DNA of 44,513 bases, from contig JAOZHU010000037.1 of assembly GCA_026014705.1 (NCBI GenBank), positions 1 through 44,513 of the forward strand, written 5' to 3'. This document shows, piece by piece, positions 23,902 to 32,950 of the stretch (within the stretch, counting starts at the first letter, position 1; every line of letters begins with the position of its first letter). The notes below the pieces were generated by a model, which was not told where the DNA came from, did not search any database, and saw only the letters and a list, made by a program, of their open reading frames with translations. A program made the position numbers and the translations under genes. This stretch comes from Candidatus Bathyarchaeota archaeon. GTDB lineage: Archaea; Thermoproteota; Bathyarchaeia; Bathyarchaeales; Bathycorpusculaceae.

Positions 23902-25212
23902 TTACTGTTTTTTAGCGAGGTTTTCTGACGCGAACTCCCATGCGATGTTTCCTTTCCAAACATCACCCAACTTTGTTATTCTGATCTCTTTGTCGTCAAC
24001 TTCAATTAGTCCCTTGTTTCTCAGCCTTTGAATTTGCTGTGGAAAAACGTCTTCGGGTAGTTTTCCGAAGCGCGTCATGAATTCCTTCTTGCTCACCGGC
24101 AACCGCAAATACAACCTCGACATTTCCCGCCGCATCATCTCGTCATCAGAAGACTCTGAAAGCCTGCTAATCGGCAGTTTCCCGCTGTTAACGGCTGCCA
24201 TGTAACCATTAATGTCTTCAATATTCGAGTATGAAAACCGCTGCAGGTAACCCATGAAGCAGCCCGCGCCCGTGGTCAAGATTCCACCCCATGGCCAACC
24301 GTTGAGGCAATTCTCTCGCATGTGCCATTCCACTCTTGAAAAACGGTCGTGACCGACCGCTTTGTAGCCCGCATTAGTTAACATGTTGTAAGCTGCCAGG
24401 TACATTTGTTTCTCGTATTCCGCATCTCCCTGAGGCGGCGACTTTCCCCTTTTAATCATGGCCTCGAGGGGTGTACCCGGATCCACATGTAGAGAATAAG
24501 CATCAATTTCAACATCCAGTTCTATCGCCTTCTTGAGTGTGCTTATCCAGCTTTCCATTGTCTGACCTGGAAGGTTATACATCAAATCCACACAAACGCA
24601 TAAACCAAGTTTCCGCGCGTGCCGAATGGCTTTTTCCACCTCAGCGGCGCTGTCAGGCAAGCACAACATTTTTCTAAGCTTATCATCGAACGTTTGGGCA
24701 CCCATATCCATCTGGTAAACGCCGTAAGCGGCAAGTTTGTCGATCTTGTTCAGCGCCAAGGTCTTAGATGAACCTGTGACCTTGATGAAGTATTCTTTGT
24801 TGGTAACGAATTTTTCTTTGCAGAAGTCTATAAGGTCAATCATTTGTTCAGCGGAGAGAACGCTTGGTGTTCCGCCTCCCAGCACTATCTCGTCGAAAAT
24901 GCTTGTCTTTACGTACTTCGTGTTGGCGTACATGTTTAACTCTTTTTTTAGGGTATCTAAGTACGGTTCTATGCGCACTTTTGCCGTAGCGGTTGTAGGA
25001 AAATAGCAGAAAGCGCACCTTGAATCGCAGACTGAAATCCACGGCTGCAGCTCCATCAACCTGCCTGATGTGTTTTCAGTTGACAGGAAATCCATAAACG
25101 CCGTGTAAGTTTCAGGTTTTATGTCTGGGTAATCCCTGTAAGTGTAGGGCGGCCAGTTTTCTCTTGAAGCGTAAATGTCTGATTTGTTCTGCGCAGCAAC
25201 AAGATTCTTCAT
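23902..25212 (-). CDS. HemN-like radical SAM protein (coproporphyrinogen III oxidase-like)
   Basis: About 436 aa from the ATG at 25212, which GAGGAAG precedes by nine bases; a TTG at 25227 gives five more residues. The cluster motif is C62-x3-C66-x2-C69 (ISVCDSRCAFCYFP). Family motifs follow: DEIVLGGGTPSVL, YQMDMGAQTFDDKLRKM and VDLMYNLPGQTMESW. A C-terminal winged-helix-like HemN_C region lies near 350-430. This layout is shared by HemN, the heme chaperone HemW and anaerobic heme-degrading HutW/ChuW-type proteins. CxxxCxxC is followed by Tyr-Phe, and without the extra HemN cysteine I cannot assign true coproporphyrinogen oxidase activity. It lies between the Rnf-like genes and two AhbC/D-like genes. 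Confidence 0.8.
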   Translation of the reverse strand: MKNLVAAQNKSDIYASRENWPPYTYRDYPDIKPETYTAFMDFLSTENTSGRLMELQPWISVCDSRCAFCYFPTTATAKVRIEPYLDTLKKELNMYANTKYVKTSIFDEIVLGGGTPSVLSAEQMIDLIDFCKEKFVTNKEYFIKVTGSSKTLALNKIDKLAAYGVYQMDMGAQTFDDKLRKMLCLPDSAAEVEKAIRHARKLGLCVCVDLMYNLPGQTMESWISTLKKAIELDVEIDAYSLHVDPGTPLEAMIKRGKSPPQGDAEYEKQMYLAAYNMLTNAGYKAVGHDRFSRVEWHMRENCLNGWPWGGILTTGAGCFMGYLQRFSYSNIEDINGYMAAVNSGKLPISRLSESSDDEMMRREMSRLYLRLPVSKKEFMTRFGKLPEDVFPQQIQRLRNKGLIEVDDKEIRITKLGDVWKGNIAWEFASENLAKKQ

Positions 25213-25475
25213 TTGCGACTTCCTCAATTGCAGTTTTCAAAACCGTTTAATAACAGATAAAGCTTACGTTTAACGCTCGCTACCTAGAAAAAAGTGATTG
25301 CCCTTCAGTTTCGCCATGCTGCCAACGTCATGGGTGAGGAGGATACGCATTCGAGACCGAATCACTTCATCATTAATCCTCAGCGCGGAGGCAGCCTCAA
25401 CAAAAACTTAAATCTACCTCAACCAGTTGTTAAATTAAGAATGCAGGTGAAATTAAAACTGAGCGCGTTGGGGGC

Positions 25476-27026
25476 TTGCACACGAAAAAAGCTCTTGGGA
25501 TAGTTCTCACTTTGCTGCTCATATCCTCAGCAGTTGTGACAGGCACCGTGAAACCCGATGCGTTCACGGCGCCAGCGACGATTTATATTCGACCTGACGG
25601 TTCGGTTTCCCCTGCAACAGCGCCCATCCAACGTGCGGGCGATACCTACACTTTGGCAAATGAAATTTACTCTCCATTTGTGCTAGACGAGAGTGCCATC
25701 GTGGTGGAGCGAGCGAATATTGTGTTGGACGGCGCAGAATATTCCCTTACAGGAATCGGGCATGGTCAGGGAATAAATGTGTCCCGCGTAAGCAACGTGA
25801 CAATACAGAATCTGGAAATCAAGAGGTTTGGCGTTGGAATTATCATTTCGGAGTCTGCAAACAACACAATTTTCAGAAATGTCCTAACTGAAAACGATGT
25901 CGGCATCGGTTTATGGCAAGTTTCAAATAACAAGATTTCTGGGAACATAATTATCGCGAATAACGGCACGGGCATCGCTGTGTCTGGCAATGGTGCCGCG
26001 AACAGCATTGTTGGCAACTTCGTAGCAAACAACAAAGTTGGCATAGGATTTGGTTATGGTTCTCTGAACATTGTTGCTGAAAACTACATTGCCAATAATG
26101 AAGAAGGCGTTTACTTCGGTGGTAATCCTCCCTTCGCCGGCGCTTCGAACAACACTTTTTACCGCAACAGTTTCATAAACAACACAAAACAAGTTAACGA
26201 CTACCACTGGACCACTAGCTTCTCTGCGCCTTCTATGAATATTTGGGATAAGAGCAGCGCAGGCAATTACTGGAGCGACTACAAAAACAGATACCCAAAT
26301 GCGAAGGAGTTGAACAGTTCAGGTGTATGGAACACCCCGTACGTTCTCGACCAGTACAATAAAGATAACTATCCACTCGTGGGTAACCCTCTCTCCGCTC
26401 CAGCAGATATTGTGCCTCCCGCGGTGTCCATACTCTCTCCTGAAAACAAATCATATGCCGCGGACAGCATCGCTCTAACTTGCGCAGTGAATGAAACAGT
26501 CTTTCGGATGGCTTACAGCATAGATGGGAAATCAAACGTAGCCATTGCAGGCAACACAACGCTGCCAGTTTTGTCCGAAGGTTCACACAATATAGTAGTC
26601 TACGCAATTGATTCTTTCGGGAATGTAGGCGCCTCTGCCGCAGTTTTTTTCACAATTGACCTGTCTCCGCCGCACATTTTGATACTGTCTCCGCAGAACA
26701 AAACATATGACACAACTGATATCCCCTTAACTTTTGAAATTAATGAGCCAATTTCAGGAGTAGCATACAGTCTTAACGGACAAGCAGAAGTAATTATCTC
26801 TGGAAACGCTACTCTCGCAGTGTTGCCTGAAGGTTCGCATCACGTAGTTGTTTACGCGAATGATACCGCTGGGAACTCTGGAGTCTCCGAAGTGGTATAC
26901 TTTAGCGTAGCGCCTTTTCCAGTAATACTGGTCGCTGCTGTAGTTGCAATAGTGGTCATAGTCGGTGCGGTTGCCTTGATTTACGTCAAGAAACCAAAAA
27001 AAAACACGTTAGAAATGAAACATTAA
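25476..27026 (+). CDS. Surface protein: NosD-type right-handed beta-helix, two Ig-like repeats, C-terminal anchor
   Basis: A 516-aa exported protein. Signal peptide about 1-23 (KKALGIVLTLLLISSAVV). A NosD-type parallel beta-helix spans about 70-240 with repeated N-x-I-x-G-N turns (NNKISGNIII, ANSIVGNFVANN), closing with the usual NIWDKSSAGNYWSDY and NTPYVLDQYNKDNYPLV segments. Two tandem Ig-like repeats of about 85 residues follow (around 305-390 and 391-475), each opening PP-x-x-x-IL-SP-x-NK. A hydrophobic anchor (about 480-503) and basic tail KKPKKN end the protein. TTG at 25476 follows a GGGGG tract. Such proteins are common on archaeal cell surfaces; a copper-site maturation role as in nitrous oxide reductase is not implied. 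Confidence 0.8.
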   Translation: MHTKKALGIVLTLLLISSAVVTGTVKPDAFTAPATIYIRPDGSVSPATAPIQRAGDTYTLANEIYSPFVLDESAIVVERANIVLDGAEYSLTGIGHGQGINVSRVSNVTIQNLEIKRFGVGIIISESANNTIFRNVLTENDVGIGLWQVSNNKISGNIIIANNGTGIAVSGNGAANSIVGNFVANNKVGIGFGYGSLNIVAENYIANNEEGVYFGGNPPFAGASNNTFYRNSFINNTKQVNDYHWTTSFSAPSMNIWDKSSAGNYWSDYKNRYPNAKELNSSGVWNTPYVLDQYNKDNYPLVGNPLSAPADIVPPAVSILSPENKSYAADSIALTCAVNETVFRMAYSIDGKSNVAIAGNTTLPVLSEGSHNIVVYAIDSFGNVGASAAVFFTIDLSPPHILILSPQNKTYDTTDIPLTFEINEPISGVAYSLNGQAEVIISGNATLAVLPEGSHHVVVYANDTAGNSGVSEVVYFSVAPFPVILVAAVVAIVVIVGAVALIYVKKPKKNTLEMKH

Positions 27027-27180
27027 CAGCCACCATTAAGTTTTGCCGGAAAGCTAACGTTTCCTTCATCACCACTTCACTAAAGAACGCGGCATTACTG
27101 TTTTTGACCTGTTAAATAATTGACCATTCAAACTGATAACTACTTGGTTGGCGATGGCATCATTCAATGGCGGAGCAAAC

Positions 27181-28254
27181 CTATTTCTTGCACAAGCTTT
27201 CCGGAATGTACATGCACGCCGGGTCAGATTCATATATGTCGCCCGTGTAAGCGTAAGCTCTGTTTCTGCAGCCTCCGCATATATCGCGGTACTCGCAGAC
27301 TCCGCACTTTCCTTTCAGAATGCTTCTGTCTCTGAAGCTGGTGTAATATTCGGACTTCTGCACTTCTTCCCAAGTCTTTCTGAGGCTTTTTTCTCGTATG
27401 TTTCCAAGCTGCATGGGTTCTGAAGGTTGCAGATCAGTGTAGAAACAAGGTATCAAATCACCGTTTTCAGTCACGCTTATATAGCCGCCAAAGGCAAAAT
27501 AGGTGCATTTCCCATGAAATTTATGTTCGTACCACTCCTGAAAATTCGGCGGGTTCCTCTGTTTGACGACACGCGCGAAATGCGGGCAATGCACGTGAAT
27601 CTCAAATTTGTCCTCGTATTTCTGAGTTAAATCCCATATGTGGTTCAGAGTCCACTCGTATTGTTCGGGAGTAGGCGCTAAATCCATTGTTTCTTTGGCT
27701 CTTCCGCTTGGAACTAAATGGTTGAACCAGACAAAATTAGCATGGTACTCCTCAGCCAATTCCGCCACGTGATCCAAATGCTTGTAGTTGACGGTGGTAA
27801 TTGCTGCTGCTAATCCGTTCAGAATTTTCCCCTTTGAAAGCTTCTGAATGGCGGCCAGTGCTTTTTTATACGAGCCTTTGCCGCGCAGCATATCGTTTAT
27901 TTCTTCGGGACCATCTATACTTATAGATGTCCAAACTTGATTCTTTACCAAGTTATCGTAGATTTCTCCATCCACAAAACAGCCATTAGTTAGCAAACAT
28001 ACATTGAGACCTAGGCTTTTAGCGTAGCCAACTATCTCGAATATATCATTCCTCATTAGAGGTTCGCCCCCTTTTATGCCGAACCACTTGACGCCGAAGC
28101 TGTGAACTTCATCCACTAAACGCAAGGCTTCTTGCGTTGTCAACTCTCTGGGGGCGTTTGCGCCTGTGGCGTCAACATTGCAGTATCTACAACGGGCGTT
28201 GCAGGCTCCTGTAGCCCTCCAAGAAGTCATAAGCAAGGGACCTTTATTTACCAA
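27181..28254 (-). CDS. Radical SAM/SPASM protein, paralogue of the one at 20.1 kb
   Basis: A 357-aa protein. The cluster motif is C18-x3-C22-x2-C25 (TGACNARCRYC), then IKGGEPLMR. SPASM cysteines include C in GKCTYFAFGGYISV, IPCFYTD and the terminal CGVCEYRDICGGCRNRA...DPACMYIP. It aligns with the 20122-21177 protein nearly end to end (NKGPLLMTSWRAT versus NKAPLYMVTWRCT, and ISVTENGDLIPC versus VSVTENGDYRSC). TTG at 28254 is preceded by GAAGGTGAA. The same AhbC/AhbD/NirJ-like assignment applies. Two diverged copies within 7 kb suggest successive steps on one molecule, or two related substrates. Confidence 0.8.
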   Translation of the reverse strand: MVNKGPLLMTSWRATGACNARCRYCNVDATGANAPRELTTQEALRLVDEVHSFGVKWFGIKGGEPLMRNDIFEIVGYAKSLGLNVCLLTNGCFVDGEIYDNLVKNQVWTSISIDGPEEINDMLRGKGSYKKALAAIQKLSKGKILNGLAAAITTVNYKHLDHVAELAEEYHANFVWFNHLVPSGRAKETMDLAPTPEQYEWTLNHIWDLTQKYEDKFEIHVHCPHFARVVKQRNPPNFQEWYEHKFHGKCTYFAFGGYISVTENGDLIPCFYTDLQPSEPMQLGNIREKSLRKTWEEVQKSEYYTSFRDRSILKGKCGVCEYRDICGGCRNRAYAYTGDIYESDPACMYIPESLCKK

Positions 28255-28415
28255 GCAAAATTCACCTTCAAATTCTCGCTGTTTGTTTTCCTCATGTACC
28301 TTAAATTTCTCGCGTCCTAAAAAAGATTATGCGTTATTCCCTGCTAACTGTTTCAGTTCTTTTGTAAGCACTTCGGAATTTCAACTGGTTTATGCAACTT
28401 GCCAATTTCCGTAAT

Positions 28416-28423
28416 GTTTATAG
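28416..28423 (+). promoter_or_regulatory. TATA box of the 28.5-kb beta-propeller gene
   Basis: GTTTATAG lies 32-39 bases before the ATG at 28455. It places transcription near 28445 and excludes the longer frame from 28392. Confidence 0.5.
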
Positions 28424-28454
28424 TAAATTAAGCCTATTTGATGATGGCGAAAAG

Positions 28455-31283
28455 ATGTCCAACCTGAACCATCTTTCTATCTATCAATTTCAAAAGCTGA
28501 AAAAGCCGAAGCGCCTAAAGCCATTTTTTGTCGTAGTCACCTTGATAGTGCTTCTTGCAGCATCGGTGTCTATTGCACTTTTTATTCTCAGCAACAGCTT
28601 TTGGAAGCCTGAGGTCGCCCCGGCCGATTATTTACTCCAATACGAGTGGCCCCAGTTTCAAGGTGACTCGTCATTCACGCGTTTCTCCGCTGGCCCAGCG
28701 CCAGACACACCTGATATCCTGTGGAAAACAAACATAACAGGCATACAAAGCTATGTCGCAGCGTTTAACGGCAAAATCTTCGTCACCACAAAAACAGCGG
28801 TTTTTGCTCTCGACAGAGAAACAGGCAGCATCTTGTGGAACACCACTGCGCCTGCCCCTGGACCTTGGCCCGCAGTTTACAAAATCGATGAAACCCATCT
28901 CGTCATAGGCAACAGCAGCCTCGACATAGACACTGGTCGCATAATATGGACCAGTGACAGCTTTTCTGCTACTCCACGTCCCCTTTTCGCCGCAAATGTT
29001 TACAGCCCCGAGGAAAGAATGTTTTATACTAAAGTCAATTCCCATGTTCAAGCATGGGACTTCTCTGACCCTGAAAACCCGCCGAAACTGGCATGGGAAA
29101 CCTATGTTTCTGGCAGTGGCTTCGTTGGCTCTGGGGTGCAGTACGGCGACGGCAAAGTGTTTCCAGGCTCATTTGAACCCCACCAAATGGCACTTGACGC
29201 CAAAACGGGTAAAGTTCTCTGGGACACCGAGACAAAATGTGCCATGCTTTTCTCAGGTTCCTATTACGAGGGGCGTTTCTTTAGAGGTGGCTCCCATGAT
29301 AACACATTGTACTGCTTTAATGCGACGACCGGCAAAATTCTCTGGACGTTTAACCCGAATACGGAAGATGGCTATTTCTGTATTGGCACAGCAACTGCCT
29401 ACGGAATGGTCTACGCGCTCAACAGAGATGGGTATCTCTATGCTCTTGATGCGGACAATGGCGATTTAGTGTGGAAATACAAGGGACCCGGGCTGTTAAT
29501 GTTCCCAGGGAACCCCACGGTTGCCGACGGGAAAGTTTATGCCACAACAGGCCAAACTGCATCGTATACTGGCGTGCAGGGAGAATCTGAATTCGCGTGC
29601 TTTGACGCTTACACGGGACACGTTCTATGGAAACTCCCAATAGAAGCGTTTGCACCGAGAGAGTCGGTAGCCATTGCATACGGCAACTTGTATCTCATTC
29701 CCGGTGATGTGACAACGGCTGTTGACACAACATCAGGCGAAGAGTACGCTACATTGAATCAGGTGTGGGCTATAGGACCTAGCGTGTGGCCCATGTGGCG
29801 GCGAGATGCAGCCCATTCTGCGAGCGGCGTTTCTGGTCCTACATACCTGACTTTGCGCTGGAAATTCACCACTAACGGTGCAGTTGTGTCCTCGCCGTCA
29901 ATCGTCGATGGAATTGCCTATTTTGGGTCACAAGACAAGAACATATACGCTATCAGTGCACGTGATGGGCGTTTCATCTGGAAGTTTGCCACTCAGGGGC
30001 GTATTGAGTCTTCGCCTGCTGTGGTGAATGGAAAAGTGTACACTGGGGCGGATGATGGTTACGTTTACTGTCTGGACGCTTACAGAGGCAACCTCTTATG
30101 GAAAACTTTTGCCGGCGGTGATATTTCGGCTAGCTTTGGCTCTGCTGTTATGCTGAGGTCTTCACCCGCTGTTGTTGAAGGCAGAGTCTACGTGGGGTCG
30201 CTGGACACTAATCTATACTGCTTAGACGCTGATGAAGGCGATGTAAAGTGGACTTTCAAAACTGAAGGATACATTACGTCCTCCCCAGCTGTCGCTGATG
30301 GTGCAGTTTACGTTATCTCACAGGAGCCTGCGTCGGGCGCCCTCTACAAACTCGACGCCATTACGGGCGATTGTATCTGGAAAACTGAACTTCCGTATCA
30401 GATAGTATTCACGGGAGGAACAGACATTCATTCGTCTCCAACAGTAGCCGAAGGCATAATTTTTGCAGCTACTAACGCTATGGAATACTATGGGATAGAC
30501 GCGGCTACAGGCAAAATCAAATGGACGTACAGTGACCCCTCAGCACAGGAGTTCATTGTCTGTTCTCCTATCTATAATGACGGCAAGGTTTTTTTAATCG
30601 ACAAATTCTCAATAGTATGCGTCAACGCTGAGAGCGGTCGCACTGTGTGGTCGACTTATCTTGGCGATGAGCTTTATGTTTCACCTTCTTATGCTGGTGG
30701 AAAGCTATACGTGGTAACTGATCAGCGTTCTATTCATGTCATAAACGCCACGAACGGCGAGAAGTTGTCGCGTTTTGAAACTGGCTCTAATAGTTGGTCT
30801 GCTCCCACAATATACGCGGGGAAGTTGTATGTGGGCAATAACGACTGGAATGTTTACTGCCTCGCAGATCCCGCTGCCTTGGATAGCTACGTCACTGTGG
30901 AATTAGCTGCTTCTGAGGTTGTTTTAGGTGAATCAATTAGGGGTTCTGGTAATCTTGTGCCGGGAATAGCAGGTGCTTCTGTGTTAGTGTCTTTTGTTAG
31001 ACCCAATGGCACAGTGGTTGATCTGCAAGTAGCAGTTTCTAATAAGGGTGCCTTCAATTTTGCCTATAAGCCTGATGTTTTGGGGAATTGGACTGTTGTT
31101 GCCCAGTGGCAGTCAAACAAGGATTACTACGCTTCATCATACAGTGCCCCCACATCTCTCGAGGTTACTGAAGCTGCCCATGATAAGGTGCCTGTTGAAT
31201 ACACTTACGCTGTGGTTGCTGTTTTGGTTGTGCTGATGATCATGTTGCTTGGGTATGCTTACGTGAAGCGAGGAGAAGGGTGA
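28455..31283 (+). CDS. Membrane-anchored PQQ-type beta-propeller surface protein
   Basis: About 942 aa from the ATG at 28455. An N-terminal membrane anchor (about residues 24-46) is followed by WPQFQGDSSFTRF. Then come at least a dozen PQQ/BamB-like propeller blades with the repeating pattern aspartate-x-x-T/S-G-x-x-x-W-K/T-F (for example DRETGSILWNT, DAKTGKVLWDT, DAATGKIKWTY), enough for two propellers (around 60-440 and 460-840). A restart WPMWRRDAAHS marks the second. An Ig-like domain (about 850-910) and a C-terminal membrane helix with tail VKRGEG end it. It is a structural repeat family; no PQQ-dehydrogenase catalytic residues are evident. A ligand- or polymer-binding surface role is inferred. 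Confidence 0.85.
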   Translation: MSNLNHLSIYQFQKLKKPKRLKPFFVVVTLIVLLAASVSIALFILSNSFWKPEVAPADYLLQYEWPQFQGDSSFTRFSAGPAPDTPDILWKTNITGIQSYVAAFNGKIFVTTKTAVFALDRETGSILWNTTAPAPGPWPAVYKIDETHLVIGNSSLDIDTGRIIWTSDSFSATPRPLFAANVYSPEERMFYTKVNSHVQAWDFSDPENPPKLAWETYVSGSGFVGSGVQYGDGKVFPGSFEPHQMALDAKTGKVLWDTETKCAMLFSGSYYEGRFFRGGSHDNTLYCFNATTGKILWTFNPNTEDGYFCIGTATAYGMVYALNRDGYLYALDADNGDLVWKYKGPGLLMFPGNPTVADGKVYATTGQTASYTGVQGESEFACFDAYTGHVLWKLPIEAFAPRESVAIAYGNLYLIPGDVTTAVDTTSGEEYATLNQVWAIGPSVWPMWRRDAAHSASGVSGPTYLTLRWKFTTNGAVVSSPSIVDGIAYFGSQDKNIYAISARDGRFIWKFATQGRIESSPAVVNGKVYTGADDGYVYCLDAYRGNLLWKTFAGGDISASFGSAVMLRSSPAVVEGRVYVGSLDTNLYCLDADEGDVKWTFKTEGYITSSPAVADGAVYVISQEPASGALYKLDAITGDCIWKTELPYQIVFTGGTDIHSSPTVAEGIIFAATNAMEYYGIDAATGKIKWTYSDPSAQEFIVCSPIYNDGKVFLIDKFSIVCVNAESGRTVWSTYLGDELYVSPSYAGGKLYVVTDQRSIHVINATNGEKLSRFETGSNSWSAPTIYAGKLYVGNNDWNVYCLADPAALDSYVTVELAASEVVLGESIRGSGNLVPGIAGASVLVSFVRPNGTVVDLQVAVSNKGAFNFAYKPDVLGNWTVVAQWQSNKDYYASSYSAPTSLEVTEAAHDKVPVEYTYAVVAVLVVLMIMLLGYAYVKRGEG

Positions 31284-31286
31284 AGC

Positions 31287-31306
31287 TTTTCCTCTTTTGT
31301 TTTTTT
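31287..31306 (+). terminator. T-rich terminator between convergent genes
   Basis: CTTTTCCTCTTTTGTTTTTT directly follows the beta-propeller gene and precedes the end of the convergent radical SAM gene. Confidence 0.5.
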
Positions 31307-31309
31307 GAG

Positions 31310-32758
31310 TCATGTTGTTGGGGTTTTCTCTTCTTTGCTGATTGGTGCTATTTTTCGGAAGCCCGAAGAAAACCAGTGAGGCAGTCTAATTCGCCATAGC
31401 AAATGATTTAATGCTGCACGTGCCATGATTTGGCTGTAAAAATCCCTTTTCACTGTTTTGCGTAGGAAATAGGCTGGAGAGAAAAAGCTGTTGTAAAATT
31501 TTCCCCGCATGTCGTCAATTTTCTGCGGTGGCAGCAAAGTGTTTTTAAAGACAGGCGATTGTTCGTCGAAGCGGCTCCAATCAGAGGAAATTTCCCAGTC
31601 TAATTCCTTCAACTTGTCATATAATTCGGTGCCTGGATACGGTATTGCTTGGCAAACATAAACGTAGTCCGGTCCCGTTTTCTTAATGAAATTGAAAGTT
31701 TGCTTCAGCATGTCTGGTGTTTCGCCCGGGTACCCGACAACCACTGATATGGCGACTGATATTCCTGCGTCCTTCGCCATTTTGATGCCCTTTGCGTTTT
31801 GCTCGACTGTGGTGCCTTTCTTCATGGCGTCAAGCATTTTTTGGCTGCCTGATTCCACTCCGAAGTGTATGAGTTGGCAGTTTGCGCCTCTCATTTTCGC
31901 CAAAATTTCAGGGGATATTCTGTCCACTCTTGTTCTGCAATCCCATGGCAAATCAAAGTTTCTTTTTTTCATCTCGTCGCAGATTGCGTATGCGCGTTTA
32001 ACGTCAAACGTGAAGGTGTCATCGTAAAAAGCGAAGACATCCGCGCCATGTACATCTCTTAACCACTCTAGTTCGTCAATTACTTTTTCGGGGCTTCTTG
32101 TTCTGAATCGTTTTCCGCACATCTTGGAGGCAAGGCAGAAGGTGCATTGAAAGGGACATCCTCTGCTTGTTATTATAGGCAAGTACATTTTTCCCGAAAT
32201 CCTGTACTTGCTTAAGTCAAAATGTCCGTACGCTGGATGAGGTAACTCATCCAAGTTTTGAATGAAGGCTCTGTCCTTGTTGCGGATGATTTTGCTGTTT
32301 TTCCTGAAGGTTATTCCGTCAACTTCTGGAAGGCTGTCGAAACAATCTTTGGAAACCAAGTCTGCGATTTCCAGCAGGGTTTTTTCGCCTTCGCCTCTGA
32401 CTATGATGTCGATTTGAGGTGACTCATTTAGAGTTTGCTCATCCAGGACCGTGACGTGAGGTCCGCCGATGAGGGTTAGGCAGTTTGGGGCTGCTTCGCG
32501 GGCTGTTTTCACTATCTCGATGGCAGGGATGTAGGTGAGGGTAGAGGATGTGACGCCGACGATGTCCGGCTTGTTCTTGCTGATTTCTGTTTTTAATTGG
32601 TCTCTTGTGTGTCTATGTGCTTGGCAGTCGATGACGTTTACGGAGTACTGGTTTTTCTCCAGAACAGCCGCTAGATATCCAATACCGAGTGGAATGAAAA
32701 GCGCTGGCGGAGCCCCAGCAGGAGACGGCGGGTTAATGAGGGTTACATGCGCTTTCAA
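31310..32758 (-). CDS. B12-binding-type radical SAM protein, paralogue of the one at 12.1 kb
   Basis: A 482-aa protein. The N-terminal B12-binding-like domain (VTLINPPSPAG, IVGVTSSTLTYIPA, LIGGPHVTVLDE) has no DxHxxG. The radical SAM motif is C201-x3-C205-x2-C208 (SRGCPFQCTFC), followed by AFYDDTFTFD, FGVESGSQKML and VGYPGETPDM. Domain order and many phrases match the 12085-13470 protein, including IPYPGTELYDKL versus TPYPGTPLYEQV. TTG at 32758 is preceded by AGAGGAAA. The C-terminal 100 residues are basic with aromatic patches, perhaps for membrane association with a lipid substrate. Substrate unknown. Confidence 0.84.
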   Translation of the reverse strand: MKAHVTLINPPSPAGAPPALFIPLGIGYLAAVLEKNQYSVNVIDCQAHRHTRDQLKTEISKNKPDIVGVTSSTLTYIPAIEIVKTAREAAPNCLTLIGGPHVTVLDEQTLNESPQIDIIVRGEGEKTLLEIADLVSKDCFDSLPEVDGITFRKNSKIIRNKDRAFIQNLDELPHPAYGHFDLSKYRISGKMYLPIITSRGCPFQCTFCLASKMCGKRFRTRSPEKVIDELEWLRDVHGADVFAFYDDTFTFDVKRAYAICDEMKKRNFDLPWDCRTRVDRISPEILAKMRGANCQLIHFGVESGSQKMLDAMKKGTTVEQNAKGIKMAKDAGISVAISVVVGYPGETPDMLKQTFNFIKKTGPDYVYVCQAIPYPGTELYDKLKELDWEISSDWSRFDEQSPVFKNTLLPPQKIDDMRGKFYNSFFSPAYFLRKTVKRDFYSQIMARAALNHLLWRIRLPHWFSSGFRKIAPISKEEKTPTT

Positions 32759-32950
32759 ACTGTTTCCTCTAACCTCTGATTAATCAGTGAGAAGAGGTGG
32801 CGCCAATTATTATTATGTGTTTTGTAGTTAAACTGAAACTGGCGGCTCGTACTAAAACTCGCAGTTGCGCGGGGGTAACGTAACCTTTTTTTATGTTAAA
32901 CCCTCATTAGCGATTCATTGAACTGTGGTACTCCAAGGGAAACGGTGTTT

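Noticed and set aside
25294-25503. 69-codon plus-strand frame before the NosD-type protein
   Set aside because: Overlaps the signal peptide of a well-supported gene in another frame and has no start signals.
25476-27026. NosD copper-insertion protein for nitrous oxide reductase
   Set aside because: Only the beta-helix fold is shared; the Ig repeats and anchor and the lack of nos genes indicate a generic surface protein.
28455-31283. PQQ-dependent dehydrogenase
   Set aside because: Propeller repeats match, but no catalytic Asp/Glu or cofactor-binding vicinal-cysteine pattern and no cytochrome partner were seen.
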